From positions 248,001-312,000 of the forward strand of contig OZ242373.1 of NCBI GenBank assembly GCA_965209065.1: a DNA stretch of 64,000 bases, read 5' to 3'. The position numbers and the translations under genes were made by a program. The notes beneath the pieces were generated by a model that did no database searches, had not been told where the DNA came from, and saw nothing but the letters and a program-made list of their open reading frames with translations. Positions 1 to 10,400 of the stretch are shown piece after piece; the first letter of the stretch is position 1; every line of letters begins with the position of its first letter. This DNA comes from CBDBUR01 sp965209065 (GTDB lineage: Bacteria > Pseudomonadota > Alphaproteobacteria > JAPOUT01 > G958296285).

Positions 1-562
1 GGCGACCAGAAAAAACAATAATTTTTTCTTTTTTATTACTATCACTTTGCCATTCGCTCGCTTTTAGAGCATTGGTAATTACGTGGTGTCGTTTTTTATG
101 CTCTGGATGTAAATGAATTAAACGCTGATGACAAAACCGACTAACAGAAATAATTCCCGCTAAGTAGCAATAACGCAACGAGCGCCCTAACAGCCTAATC
201 CAAATGGCTCTTTCAGATGGGTTATGGCGATAATAAACGATAGGGATAAGAGGCAAGGCTTTTGCCAATGCCACCGCCCATCTGAAATGTAAATGCACCT
301 CAACGATATCAGCGCCCAAGTCCTCAATTTTTTTTGCAAAAAGAGAAATATTATTTTTTGCGTAAGGCGGCGTTTCTTTCGGTGGAGTCCACGTTTGGAT
401 ATCATCAAAGGGGTTTTCGACCCAACCGGATAAGACACAAATATCTTTTTTGTGAGCGCCTTGCTCGAGAGAATGTTTTGTGTATTGGTGGATAAGAATA
501 GCAGGCGCAGATGGGGCGGTAGGGCTACAGCCATCGGAAGGGTGGACAATCGCAATTTTCAT
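1..562 (-). CDS. Glycosyltransferase family 4-like protein, N-terminal part (cut by window edge)
   Basis: This open frame begins at the ATG at 562 and runs off the left edge after about 187 codons. It starts MKIAIVHPSDGCSPTAPSAP and continues through a segment IVEVHLHFRWAVALAKALPL and then VYYRHNPSERAIWIRLLGRS. The visible part ends with IIVFSGR, which resembles the strand and glycine preceding the donor-binding half of GT-B (GT4) glycosyltransferases. The layout fits the acceptor-binding Rossmann half of such an enzyme, which would add a sugar to a lipid-linked glycan at the cytoplasmic membrane. It diverges from a GT2-type gene, so the two probably belong to one envelope-glycan locus. The donor-binding domain lies outside the window, so the family assignment is by pattern only. 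An overlapping frame at 187-555 on the same strand is a shadow of this gene. Confidence 0.72.
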   Translation of the reverse strand, partial: MKIAIVHPSDGCSPTAPSAPAILIHQYTKHSLEQGAHKKDICVLSGWVENPFDDIQTWTPPKETPPYAKNNISLFAKKIEDLGADIVEVHLHFRWAVALAKALPLIPIVYYRHNPSERAIWIRLLGRSLRYCYLAGIISVSRFCHQRLIHLHPEHKKRHHVITNALKASEWQSDSNKKEKIIVFSGR

Positions 563-564
563 AA

Positions 565-593
565 TTGATAAATAGCACAAAAGAGATTAAAAT
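565..593 (+). promoter_or_regulatory. Promoter of the triple-domain glycosyltransferase gene, probably leaderless
   Basis: The -35 box is TTGATA (565-570, 5 of 6 consensus), the spacer is 17 bp, and the -10 box is TAAAAT (588-593, 5 of 6). The -10 box ends only six bases before the ATG at 600, so the predicted transcript start falls on or next to the start codon. No Shine-Dalgarno sequence is present. Confidence 0.55.
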
Positions 594-599
594 GCCACA

Positions 600-2930
600 A
601 TGGCAGATGACACCCAGAAAATTACTTTTGTTTTAACCTCATGTGAGCGGTTTGATTTGCTAGAAAAGACTCTAGCGAGTTTTTTTCAGCACGAAGACGC
701 TAAGCTGATTGAGCACTTTATCATTACCGAGGATTCGGGCAAGAAACAAATTTACGATGTGCTAGAGAAATTTCCTCAAGTGAAGTTTGAGGTTATCTTC
801 AATAGTCTGCCTAAGGGTCAGTTTACGTGTATTGACGAGGCTTATGCGAGGGTCAAAACGCCTTACATTTTTCACTGCGAAGATGATTGGGAATTCACGA
901 AACCTAATTTCATTCAGCCTTCTTTGGCTCTGCTAGAAGATTTTCCTGAGCTTGTGCAAGTGCTTATTCGTGACCCTGCCGAAGAAAAGCACGGAGGCGC
1001 GGCAGCGCCTTTGATTGAACATAAGGGGATTAAGCATCGCCGCCTTGACACCAAAGGGCATTATTTTTGGCATGGCTATTCGTTTAATCCGGGCTTACGG
1101 CGCACGGCGGATCAAAAAAAGATAGGTCCGTTTCGTTTTCTTTTGGAAGAAAACAAAATATCTCTTAGGTCAAAGCAGCTTGGTTTTTGTCAGGCGATGC
1201 TGGAGAATGGTGGCGTTAAGCACATTGGCAAGCATCGTCATGTTTTAGAATTGTTTAGTGTGCGTCCAAGGCTTATCCCGCGGCTTAAGAATTCTATTAT
1301 CAAGCGCACGGTTGGTTTTCCGCCGGTGCCTGATGGAAGTAAAATCTTGCCGATTTCTTGTTTTATTGTTGCGAAAAACGAAGAGGCGCGGATAGAGCGC
1401 GCGCTTATTTCGGTGAAGGCTTTGGCTGATGAGATTATCGTTGTGGATAGCGGCTCAACCGACCGCACGCTGGAGATTGCTAAAAGCTATGGTGCGAAAG
1501 TTTTTTTCAACGAGTGGGAAGGCGATGGACCGCAAAAGCGTTTCGCTGAGGAGCAATGCCGCAATAATTGGTTGTTGAATATAGATGCTGATGAGTGGTT
1601 GAACGCGGCATTGGTTCAAAGTATTCGGCATCTTTTTGAGAAGGGTGAGCCGGCGAAGCCTGTTTGGTGTTTGCGGCGCGGCGATATTTATTTTGGCGAC
1701 CGCCATTTGCGCTGGCATATGAATCTTGAGAAGATGCCGCGTCTTTATGATAAGCGTCGCGCGCGTTTCACGCCACAAAAGCTGCATACGTCTGTGCCGC
1801 GTGCTAGGGGTTCGACGGGTGTTTTAGATGGGGTTTTGCTTCACGCTTATGCCCATAGTGTCGGCGATATGATTAGAAAAGAAATGAATTACGCGAAAGT
1901 TGGTATGAAGGAGAAGTCTTTGTTTATTTTATTGCTTCGTGTTTTGACAGATTTTCCGCAATGTTTTCTAAAGCATTATTTTTTGCGCGGTCATATTTTT
2001 GGGGGTCGCAAGGGTTTTATTTATTCTATGGTGAGAGCTTATGTTCGTTTTTTGCGCACGGCGATGGAGCTGGAGAAGAAGTTAAGGTGGATAGAGAAAG
2101 AGTCGCAGCGTTTTATTCCGCCGCCCCTACCTAATGTTTTGTCGGGCGATAGTATTGCGCCGAAGATTCCGGTTTCTGGTTTTATCATCGCGCAAGACGA
2201 GGCTGCTCGTATTGGCAGAGCGCTCAGCACGATGCAGAAGCTAGGGCTAGATGAGATTATTGTTGTGGATAGCGGTTCGACCGACAACACGAGGGAGATA
2301 GCTCAAAGCTATGGTGCGAAGGTGATTGCGCACGAGTGGCTTGGGTTTATCGGGAGTCAAAAGCATTTTGCCGAAAAGCAATGTCGCAATCAGTGGTTGT
2401 TCAATTTAGATTCTGACGAATGGCTTAACGATAAAGCGATAAAGAATATTCGCAAGATTTTCCTAAAGGGTTCGCCGCGATGTAGTGCTTATAAAATTGG
2501 GCGCAACGATTTGTATATTGGTCGCAAGCATTTGTTTCCTTGGATGAAGGGTCATGGGTTTATTCGGCTTTATGATTCGGCTAAGATGAATTTCAAGCCC
2601 GATGTGGTGATTGATAATATAGATTATGCTTCCAGCGGCACGGGCAGGGTTAAGGGGCGGATGTTTCATACTGCGGTTAGGTCTTTGTGGCAGGTTGGAG
2701 AGAAGGAGAACACCTACTCGGACTTGGAGCAATCGCGCATAGATAAAAGCCTAGCGACTTTATCGCGGCGGTTATTTTTGGAGATGCCGTTATTTTTCTT
2801 CAAGCTGTATATTCTGCGCGGTATGGTTTTTGGTGGGCTGGCGGGTTTTTGCTATGCGACCATCTATAGTTTCGCGCGGTTTCAGCGTATAGCGAAGTTA
2901 TTAGAGAAGAAGTCGGCATGGCAGGAGTAG
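600..2930 (+). CDS. Three-domain family 2 glycosyltransferase (GT2 plus two WaaE/KdtX-like modules)
   Basis: This 776-residue protein holds three GT-A modules in a row. Module 1 (about residues 1-235) opens with ITFVLTSCERFDLLEKTLAS and has an acidic metal-binding motif CEDDWEF at 93-99. Modules 2 (about 250-500) and 3 (about 523-776) are clearly related: both contain EIIVVDSGSTD, a C-R-N-x-W-L-x-N motif and an acidic D-[AS]-DEWL sequence (near 330 and 607). This pattern is that of WaaE/KdtX-type enzymes, which add glucose or heptose to lipopolysaccharide core. Each later module ends with a hydrophobic, basic stretch (FLKHYFLRGHIFGG; FFKLYILRGMVFGG) that may contact the membrane. The three modules could add successive sugars; substrates cannot be read from sequence. 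The next gene overlaps by 13 bp, so the two are coupled. Confidence 0.82.
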   Translation: MADDTQKITFVLTSCERFDLLEKTLASFFQHEDAKLIEHFIITEDSGKKQIYDVLEKFPQVKFEVIFNSLPKGQFTCIDEAYARVKTPYIFHCEDDWEFTKPNFIQPSLALLEDFPELVQVLIRDPAEEKHGGAAAPLIEHKGIKHRRLDTKGHYFWHGYSFNPGLRRTADQKKIGPFRFLLEENKISLRSKQLGFCQAMLENGGVKHIGKHRHVLELFSVRPRLIPRLKNSIIKRTVGFPPVPDGSKILPISCFIVAKNEEARIERALISVKALADEIIVVDSGSTDRTLEIAKSYGAKVFFNEWEGDGPQKRFAEEQCRNNWLLNIDADEWLNAALVQSIRHLFEKGEPAKPVWCLRRGDIYFGDRHLRWHMNLEKMPRLYDKRRARFTPQKLHTSVPRARGSTGVLDGVLLHAYAHSVGDMIRKEMNYAKVGMKEKSLFILLLRVLTDFPQCFLKHYFLRGHIFGGRKGFIYSMVRAYVRFLRTAMELEKKLRWIEKESQRFIPPPLPNVLSGDSIAPKIPVSGFIIAQDEAARIGRALSTMQKLGLDEIIVVDSGSTDNTREIAQSYGAKVIAHEWLGFIGSQKHFAEKQCRNQWLFNLDSDEWLNDKAIKNIRKIFLKGSPRCSAYKIGRNDLYIGRKHLFPWMKGHGFIRLYDSAKMNFKPDVVIDNIDYASSGTGRVKGRMFHTAVRSLWQVGEKENTYSDLEQSRIDKSLATLSRRLFLEMPLFFFKLYILRGMVFGGLAGFCYATIYSFARFQRIAKLLEKKSAWQE

Positions 2931-3676
2931 AAGAAAGAACGATTTTGTGTATGCGTTGGGGCGGTCTGTATAGTAAGGATTACGTGAATATACTATATAA
3001 TAGTGTTCGGCGACATTTATCGGGCAAGTTTCGCTTTGTCTGCCTGACCGACGATAAGGAGGGGCTACTGGAGGGGATAGAGGCTCTGCCTTTGCCTGAT
3101 TTGGGTTTGCCGGCGGAGAAGTTAGCGAATGGGGGTTGGCAGAAGCTGTGCGTGTTTGCGCCGAGTCTTTATAATATAGAGGGTCGGGTATTATTTTTGG
3201 ATATAGACGTAATAATCACGGGTTCGCTGGATATTTTCTTTGAGAAGCGCGCGCCGATTGAGATTATTCGGGAGTGGGCGCAGCTGGGGCGGCGCTTGTT
3301 GGGCGGAGTATCAGGCGGTAATTCGTCGGTTTTCGCCTTTGATATTGGCGGACAGACGCAAATTTACGAAAGGTTTATGGAGAATCAATCGGGAGCTTTT
3401 GGTTCTTTTCGCAATGAGCAGCGTTTTCTCTGCGCCCATGCGCAAGGGTTGGCGTTTTGGCGCAAGGGTTTATGCTTGAGTTTCAAGGAGGATTTGATGT
3501 TTTACCCTCCGCTGAATTTTCTGTTTGCGCCGCGCTCTTTGCCAAAAGAGGCGAGAATTGTGGCGTTTCATGGTCGCCCTCACCCCGATGAGGTTGTGCG
3601 GTCGGGTCGGTGGGGCAAGGGGTTGCGCTCGGGGAAGGGCGCGGTTGCTTGGGCTTTAGAGAGCTGGCGTTTATAG
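2918..3676 (+). CDS. Glycosyltransferase, GT8-like
   Basis: The 252-residue protein starts inside the end of the preceding gene (13-bp overlap). Its N-terminus reads TILCMRWGGLYSKDYVNILY, followed by a segment on cell-surface residues F-R-F-V-C-L-T-D-D and by GRVLFLDIDVIITGSLD (about residues 87-103). The D-I-D triplet matches the DxD nucleotide-sugar and metal-binding site of GT-A enzymes, and the order of motifs resembles GT8-type transferases. A histidine-containing HGRPHP motif near the C-terminus is common in these proteins. It most likely acts with the upstream triple-domain enzyme on one surface glycan. The gene ends in SWRL; a copy of its last bases recurs at 7338-7358, upstream of the second haemagglutinin-like gene. 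Confidence 0.7.
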   Translation: MAGVEERTILCMRWGGLYSKDYVNILYNSVRRHLSGKFRFVCLTDDKEGLLEGIEALPLPDLGLPAEKLANGGWQKLCVFAPSLYNIEGRVLFLDIDVIITGSLDIFFEKRAPIEIIREWAQLGRRLLGGVSGGNSSVFAFDIGGQTQIYERFMENQSGAFGSFRNEQRFLCAHAQGLAFWRKGLCLSFKEDLMFYPPLNFLFAPRSLPKEARIVAFHGRPHPDEVVRSGRWGKGLRSGKGAVAWALESWRL

Positions 3677-3684
3677 AGGCGTTA

Positions 3685-3713
3685 TTGACAGGGAGCATAA
3701 AAAGGCATAAAAA
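3685..3713 (+). promoter_or_regulatory. Promoter of first haemagglutinin-like gene
   Basis: TTGACA (3685-3690) is followed after 17 bp by TAAAAA (3708-3713). A near-identical arrangement (TTGACA, 17 bp, TAAAAA, with AAAAAGGCATAAAAA in common) precedes the second copy at 7387. A GAGGAG ribosome-binding site sits eight bases before the ATG at 3741. Confidence 0.5.
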
Positions 3714-3740
3714 GTGAATAGATAAAGAGGAGATGCTCTA

Positions 3741-6700
3741 ATGCTAAAAAAATTGACTTTTACTTCCCTATTGCTATCAACCGGCTTGGCAAGTGGCTTA
3801 GCTTTGGCTTTGCCTCAAGGCGGGGAGAAACTTTCGGGTCGGGGGGATTTGAGTAATCCGTCAAACATCGAGCAGTATTCGCATCACCTAGACACGAGCT
3901 GGCAAAGTTTCGACATCGGTGCGCGTGAGGAAGTGAATATCCGCCAGCCGAGTGCGGCTTCTACTATTATGATTCGCGTTCGCAACGGAGCAGGCACGCA
4001 AATAGACGGCAGGCTTACTGCGAATGGTAATGTTGCTTTGGTTAATCCTGCGGGGATAGAGTTTGGGGCTGGCTCGGTTGTGAATGTTGGCGGGCTGTTG
4101 GCATCTGCTTCTGGTGGCACCGCCTCAGGCGGTGGAGAGGTGAAGGCATTCGGCTCTATCACGGCGAACGCTGGCGACATTCATTTACAATCGGTTTCAT
4201 CGGCTTCGGCTTCGGGCAAAGTTTTTGTTGGTGGTGCGGTTGAGGCGACCTCGCTTCAAGTCAAAGATGGCGCAATTATTTTAGAGGCAAGCGACAGAGT
4301 GGGCGTTGCTTCTCGTGCCACGTTAAGCGCGGGTGAAATTCTTGTTGGCGGAGATTATCAAGGCAAGGGTTCTATCGCCAACGCGCAAGTTACGATTATT
4401 GAGAAGGGCGCGCAACTAAACGGCGGAGATGGCGGTCGTGTTATTGTTTGGTCTGACGGCTATACTTATTTTAACGGCTCTATTGATGTGCCGAATGGGT
4501 TAGCTGAAATTTCTGGTAAGAGCAGGTTGAAAACCGGCAAGGGTTTTTTATTGAATGTGGTGGCGGAAACTTTGCTGCTTGACCCTGAGAATGTAATCAT
4601 TAGAACAACGGACGCCACTTCCCCTGAAGTGGATCAAGATGTTGATGGCGACATAAATTTGGACGGCGCAGATGACAAGGATTACATCATTGACCCTGCA
4701 GATATTCTTAATTATTCGGGCGGAGATTTAACTATTAGCGCGAGCGGCGCAATAAGCGTGCAAAGTCCCATCGTAATTGGCAGAGTGGCATCGGGAAGCA
4801 CCACAGAGCTCCCCGCTTTCAATTTAACATTAAATGCCGGCGGGTTATTTACTGCTACTTCTGACGCTGTTACGATAACCATTCTCAACGCCAATTTAAC
4901 TATTAACGCGACCTCCCAAGCATTGCTACAAGGCGCAATTGATATTGGCACTGGCACTCTAAAAGTAAATAGCGGCGGCTCGATATTAGCAGTGGCTATA
5001 ACAGCAGGTGATATTACTTTAGAAACGATAGGTAATACGGGCATGTCCCTAGGCGGTGCTATCACAAGTAGCGGTGATGTAATCCTCCGCAATGTTGATG
5101 CTACGAATGACGAGGGAGCAGTGACGACAGCAGCAAGTGGCGGTGTTCTCGTTGGCGGTTCTGTTACGACCACAAATGGCACTGTGGCAATTACTGCTGG
5201 TGGCGACATCACAACGAATGCGACTTCTAGCACGAAAGTGGTTATTGAAGCTCGTGACTCTATTACTTGGACTCAAGGGGCATTAACAAATGGCTCTTTT
5301 CTTTCCAATGCCAACGCAACTATTATGGTAGATGACACCATCAACTTTACTTATACAGACGCCGCCGACGACGCCGCGTTTAGCATCGCAACGCTTATTA
5401 ATTCCATTAGCGTAGATGGAGGCACGGAAGAATTAAGCGGCTTTGATGGGGTGCAGGCTCTTACAAACTTCTCGGTTGATGTGGGTAGCGCGGCGCTTAA
5501 TCTAAGTGCTTTGGGTGCCACAGATGCTATCGTAGATTTAAGAGGGGTGAACCTTACTTTAGAAACGACAGGAGCGATAACACTTTCGCCTTTATTCACT
5601 ACCATTCTCGCAAAAAGCCTAACGCTCAATGTGGGCAGTGCCACCGCGAACGGCTTAGAGCTTGACCACCCTTTTGCTTTTATAGGTATTGAGAAACTTG
5701 AAGTCAATTCTTTTATAAAAATATCAAACACTACAGAATCAGGAACGAATACATTAACCTTGAGAGTTCTCACTGCGCCGACTGACAGCAATAACTTAAG
5801 GCTTGGCGGCAGTTTGGTTAGCCAGAGTTTTGCGATTGAAACCGGCGGTTCTTTTGAGGCAGCTCCAGAAGTTCCTGCTGACTCAGACGCAGGCACTGAC
5901 CTTGTCCCCGCCGACATTGTCATTGGCACAACCGGAAGCACGGCGGACGCTACAGGGCGCGGCAATATCCTTCTGATAGATAATTTAAGTTTGGAGACAA
6001 CGGCTACGGGAGGGAGCATCCACCTTAACATCTCTGCGGCGAATATATTAACCTCAAGCAATGATTTAGCTTTTGAAGGCACGAGCTTCTATTTCGTTAC
6101 GCCAATAAACGCGGGCGTAGCCGATGATGATGACCTCGGCTCTTTTACAGTTACAACCGCGAATACCTTTGCGTTCGGCACCAATATAACCGCGAATGAC
6201 ATTGAGATTAATGCGGGCAATATCAGCTTGGCGGAAAGCGGCGAAGCGGAATCAAGGCGCACGTCAAGGCTGACAGCAAGAAATAATATAAGGCTCACCT
6301 TAGGAGGCGCAACGATAAGCGCCTCGGATTTCCACGACTTAATTCTTATGGCAACCGAAGATATTATTATCAATGGTTTTTTTGTTTTCTCAGAAAATGT
6401 AGAGATAACTGCTACCGCTAGAAGGATTAATCTTGCTACCACCGCGGCGACTTCTATTCATGCGCACAAGGTAACGCTCACCGCTTCTAATTTAGCAGAG
6501 GACGGAACGACCGCCGCGTCTAACATGGCTGGCTCGCATGACATCACGTTCATGGTCAGGACAGGCGGGTTTGTCATCAACACTAATATCAAGACCTCTG
6601 GTTTTCTTACGCTATTCTCTGGCGGCAGTATTGAATTTGAAGATGGCGTGGCGACCGAGCTTGCGGGGGCAACGCTCGATTATCGCTCCGCGACTGAAGG

Positions 6701-7280
6701 TGCTTATCGTGACGCAGACCTCACCCTAACCGCCACAACTGACACCATGACAATTAGGGGCTATATCGGGGTGGCAGGAACGCGTAATGTTGATGATGAA
6801 GGCGTGGTGACAACGAGCGCTAAATTGTTATTTTCGGCTAAAGGTAGCACGATTGCCTTCAGCAACAGAAGCGCGGGAATGCCATCGGTGGTGAAGGGCT
6901 TGAGAGATGCCATCACAATAGAAGTAGGCACCGACTTCTCAGGCACGGACGCGATAATGGCGCCGGCTAATTTTCAATCTCGCCCGAATGTGTTTGTTTT
7001 TGCCACCGCCGCCGCCGCTACGGGAACGCGCTCAACCGCAGCCCGATGGGGCAATAGCTATGAGGCAACTGCGGAGGGAGCCACCATCGCCGCACCTGCC
7101 CCCGCCACCTCTAGTGCCACCTCTAGCACGAGAAGGGCGAATCAAATCTTTTTCCATGAAAGCCCCATTCCCTCGTTTAGCGATATTTCCCCGATTACCG
7201 CTTACCCGCCCTCTTTTCACGTAGAAATAGACCCTGAGACTTGGAAAATCCCGCAAATTTGGGCTTTATTAGCAGAATAA
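3741..7280 (+). CDS. Secreted filamentous-haemagglutinin-type (TPS domain) exoprotein, copy 1
   Basis: The 1179-residue protein has a signal peptide (about 1-24, ending GLALA) and then LPQGGEKLSGRGDLS, the usual start of a two-partner-secretion (TpsA/haemagglutination activity) domain. The domain continues with SWQSFDIGAREEVNIRQPS, ANGNVALVNPAGIEFG (about 93-108) and VNVGGLLASAS. The canonical NPNGI reads NPAGI here. The remainder consists of alternating short hydrophobic and polar strands (GDITL, GDVIL, NLTLETTGAITLS), as expected for a right-handed beta helix. No beta-barrel is present at the C-terminus, so export would need a separate TpsB protein, and none is encoded in the window. It lies directly upstream of a paralogue with matching ends (...ALLAE). 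Probable roles are adhesion or surface matrix; this is inference from the family. Confidence 0.85.
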   Translation: MLKKLTFTSLLLSTGLASGLALALPQGGEKLSGRGDLSNPSNIEQYSHHLDTSWQSFDIGAREEVNIRQPSAASTIMIRVRNGAGTQIDGRLTANGNVALVNPAGIEFGAGSVVNVGGLLASASGGTASGGGEVKAFGSITANAGDIHLQSVSSASASGKVFVGGAVEATSLQVKDGAIILEASDRVGVASRATLSAGEILVGGDYQGKGSIANAQVTIIEKGAQLNGGDGGRVIVWSDGYTYFNGSIDVPNGLAEISGKSRLKTGKGFLLNVVAETLLLDPENVIIRTTDATSPEVDQDVDGDINLDGADDKDYIIDPADILNYSGGDLTISASGAISVQSPIVIGRVASGSTTELPAFNLTLNAGGLFTATSDAVTITILNANLTINATSQALLQGAIDIGTGTLKVNSGGSILAVAITAGDITLETIGNTGMSLGGAITSSGDVILRNVDATNDEGAVTTAASGGVLVGGSVTTTNGTVAITAGGDITTNATSSTKVVIEARDSITWTQGALTNGSFLSNANATIMVDDTINFTYTDAADDAAFSIATLINSISVDGGTEELSGFDGVQALTNFSVDVGSAALNLSALGATDAIVDLRGVNLTLETTGAITLSPLFTTILAKSLTLNVGSATANGLELDHPFAFIGIEKLEVNSFIKISNTTESGTNTLTLRVLTAPTDSNNLRLGGSLVSQSFAIETGGSFEAAPEVPADSDAGTDLVPADIVIGTTGSTADATGRGNILLIDNLSLETTATGGSIHLNISAANILTSSNDLAFEGTSFYFVTPINAGVADDDDLGSFTVTTANTFAFGTNITANDIEINAGNISLAESGEAESRRTSRLTARNNIRLTLGGATISASDFHDLILMATEDIIINGFFVFSENVEITATARRINLATTAATSIHAHKVTLTASNLAEDGTTAASNMAGSHDITFMVRTGGFVINTNIKTSGFLTLFSGGSIEFEDGVATELAGATLDYRSATEGAYRDADLTLTATTDTMTIRGYIGVAGTRNVDDEGVVTTSAKLLFSAKGSTIAFSNRSAGMPSVVKGLRDAITIEVGTDFSGTDAIMAPANFQSRPNVFVFATAAAATGTRSTAARWGNSYEATAEGATIAAPAPATSSATSSTRRANQIFFHESPIPSFSDISPITAYPPSFHVEIDPETWKIPQIWALLAE

Positions 7281-7337
7281 AAAGCCCGAAACTAGCGCAT
7301 TTTTATCGCCCAAGCCCCTCGCAATACCCGCGATTAG

Positions 7338-7415
7338 AAAGCTGGCGTTTATAGGCAGATAGGCACTCACGGCAGGAATTTTTTTATTGACACGGATTAT
7401 AAAAAGGCATAAAAA
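7338..7415 (+). promoter_or_regulatory. Duplicated leader: tail of upstream gene plus promoter for copy 2
   Basis: This intergenic stretch (7281-7451) contains GAAAGCTGGCGTTTATAG at 7338, almost the same as the last codons and stop of the glycosyltransferase gene at 3659-3676. It is followed by TTGACA (7387-7392), 17 bp, and TAAAAA (7410-7415), the same promoter as upstream of copy 1. A nine-codon leader frame (ATG at 7430, MKNEGLTYA) overlaps the ATG of the exoprotein at 7452. A GAGGGG ribosome site lies seven bases before that ATG. Confidence 0.6.
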
Positions 7416-7451
7416 AGAATAAATACACTATGAAAAACGAGGGGCTTACCT

Positions 7452-10400
7452 ATGCTTAATAAATGGACTTCTTCCACCATGTTTATGGGGATTACTTTTA
7501 CTTTATCACTTGCGCTATGGAGCGGGCTTGCTTTAGCCGCACCGCAAGGCGGGGAAATCAACTCGGGTCGGGGGGATTTATCTGACTCGTCTAATATCAA
7601 CCAGTATTCCAAGCACCTAGATACAAGCTGGGAAAGCTTTGACATAGGCTCTAATGAGTCTGTGAATATCAATCAGCCGAGCACGGACGCGAGCATTGCG
7701 ATTCGTGTGCGCAACGGACTAGGAACGCAAATAGACGGCACACTTACCGCCAATGGTAATGTGGCGTTAATCAATCCGGCGGGCGTAGAGTTCGGTGCGG
7801 GTTCGGTTGTGAATGTTGGCGGTCTGTTGGCTTCGGCTTCTGGTGGCACGGTGAAGGCTTTAGGCTCTATCACCGCGAACACTGGCGACATTCATTTGCA
7901 ATCTGTTTCAGCAGATGCGGGTAGCGTTTTTGTTGGTGATGCAGTGGAAGCAACATCGCTTCAAGTTAAAGATGGCTCAATTATTTTAGAGGCAAGCGAA
8001 AGAGTAGGCGTTACTTCTAGTGCCACCTTAAGCGCAGGTGAAATTCTTGTCGGTGGTGATTATCAAGGCAAGGGTTCTATTGCTAACGCTCAAGTTACGA
8101 TTGTTGAAAAGGGCGCTCAGCTAAACGCTGGAGATGAAGGTCGCGTAATCGTTTGGTCTGATGGCTATACTTATTTTAACGGCTCAGTTAATGCTCCTAA
8201 TGGATTTACTGAAATTTCTGGTAAAAGCACATTGAAAACCGGCAAGGGCTTTTTCTCCAATATCGTAACGGGAACTCTGCTTCTTGACCCTGATAATGTA
8301 ATCATTAGAACAGCGGATGCTTCTGACCCTGAAGTAGATCAAGCTGTTACTGCCAACATAGAATTGTCAGGTGCCGGCGCTGATGTGGATTACATCATTG
8401 ACCCTGCCAGTATTCTCGACTATACGGGCGGAGATTTAATTATTAGAGTGAGCGGCAATATAACCGTGACCGACCCTATCATAGTTGGTAGAGCGGCAGT
8501 CGCGGCTGCCGGTGGCGTTGCCGCTATTGAAGCACGCGCCGCTTTTAATTTAGAATTACACGCCGTTGGAACGGTTACTATTAATGCTGCTGTAACCACA
8601 CTCGGCACTGATTTTGATGTTCGCGCGGGTGGCAATATATCCGTTGCCGCCGCAATCAATACGGGTGCTGGTCAAATAGATTTAAGAAGCACAGGCGGCA
8701 CGATAGAAACAACAGCGGCTGGTCTTTTAACATCAGCGGGCCTTGTTTTAGAAACGATGGGTGCTAATGGCATTACCATAGGGGCGGTTATCGCAAGCGC
8801 CAATAATGTAAACATTGCCAACATTGATATTACAGATAACGATGGAGCAGTGACGACAGAGGCGGGTGGAGACATCGTCATTAACGGTGCTATCACGGTT
8901 ACTAGTGGCACTCTAGCGGTTACTGCGGGTGCTGATTTAGCGATAAATGAAAACCTAACGATAGTGACAAGCGGCTCCATTGAGCTGGTGGCAGGCGCCG
9001 ACATTACAACGGATGCTGCTGTTAGCACTGAAGTGGTTATTGAAGCTCTTGATTCTATTACTTGGAGTCAAGGAACGCTAACAGTCGCCGCTTTCCTTAG
9101 CGATGCTGAAGCAACTATTATGGTAGATGAAACCATCAACTTTACTTACACCGGCACGGCTTCGCTTGATATCGCAGGAACTCTTGTTGATGCTTCCATT
9201 AGTGTGGCTGACCCCGATAATGACACGCAGGAATTATCTGGCTTTGCGGGAATTCAAGCTCTTACGGAATTCTCTATCAATGGCGGCACCGCAGCATTGG
9301 ATTTAAGCAGTTTTGGTGGAGCGGAAGTTGCTACAGACACTCTTTTAGATTTAAGAGGAGTGGATTTTACTTTGGCGACAGAAGGTGTTGTAACACTGCC
9401 ACCTTTGCTTGATGCAATTCTCGCTAAAGTCCTTACGCTCAATGTGGGGGATAATACTCCTACTTTTGGCATAAATCTTGCTAGGTCTTTCGCTTTGATA
9501 GGCATTGAGAGGCTTGAAATCAATTCTTATATACAGATAACGGGAGCAGGTAATAGATTAACCTTGAGAGTTTTAACTGCGCCTGCTGGTAGCAATAACT
9601 TAAGGCTTGCAGGTAGTTTAGAAAGCCTGAATATAACGATTACAACGGGTGGCTCTTATACCGTGACTGAGGCAGTTGAAGGCGTTGAGGCTGTTGCGGC
9701 AGTTCCTGCTGATGGCAGCACCAATCCTCCTACACCGGCTGTGCCGGCTGTTGAGGCTGTCGAGGCTGTCGAGGGAGACGTTGTCATCGGCACAACAGGA
9801 ACTGCGGCTGACGCTGAAGGGCTAGGTAATGTTCTTCTCATAGGCGATCTAAATATCGATATAACGGCTGCGACAGGAAACGACCACCTCACCATCGGTG
9901 CGGCTAATATATTGACTTCAACGGGTAGCACGCCCAACGATTTAACCCTCACAGCCGCTAATGGTGCGAGCATTGTTCTTAACACTACAATAAACGCGGG
10001 CGTGACCGGCGATGATATTGGCCAATTTATAACGAACATCACTGCTGGCTTTTCAATCGGTGCCAATATAACCGCGCATAACATTATGATTAGTGCGGGC
10101 ACTATTGAATTAGCGGGAGATGGCACAGAGGCGGCAAGGCTAACCAAAACGCTGACAGCAAACAATAATATAATTATTACGGCTTCCAACGATGCCCCAA
10201 CCGCAAGTGCCACGACTTTCCATGACTTGGTTCTTACGGCGGCTGAGGGTATTACTATCAATGGTGGTATTAATTTCTCAACAACAGGAGAGATAACAGC
10301 TACAGCTAGAACGATTAGTCTTGCTACGACAGGGGTAACTAACATCCAAGCGCAAAAGATAACGCTAACGGCTTCTAATTTATCTGATGCAGTGGCGGCG

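Noticed and set aside
187..555. 122-codon minus-strand frame near the left edge
   Set aside because: The overlapping frame on the same strand starting at 562 gives a coherent glycosyltransferase-like sequence and runs off the edge; this one has no domain.
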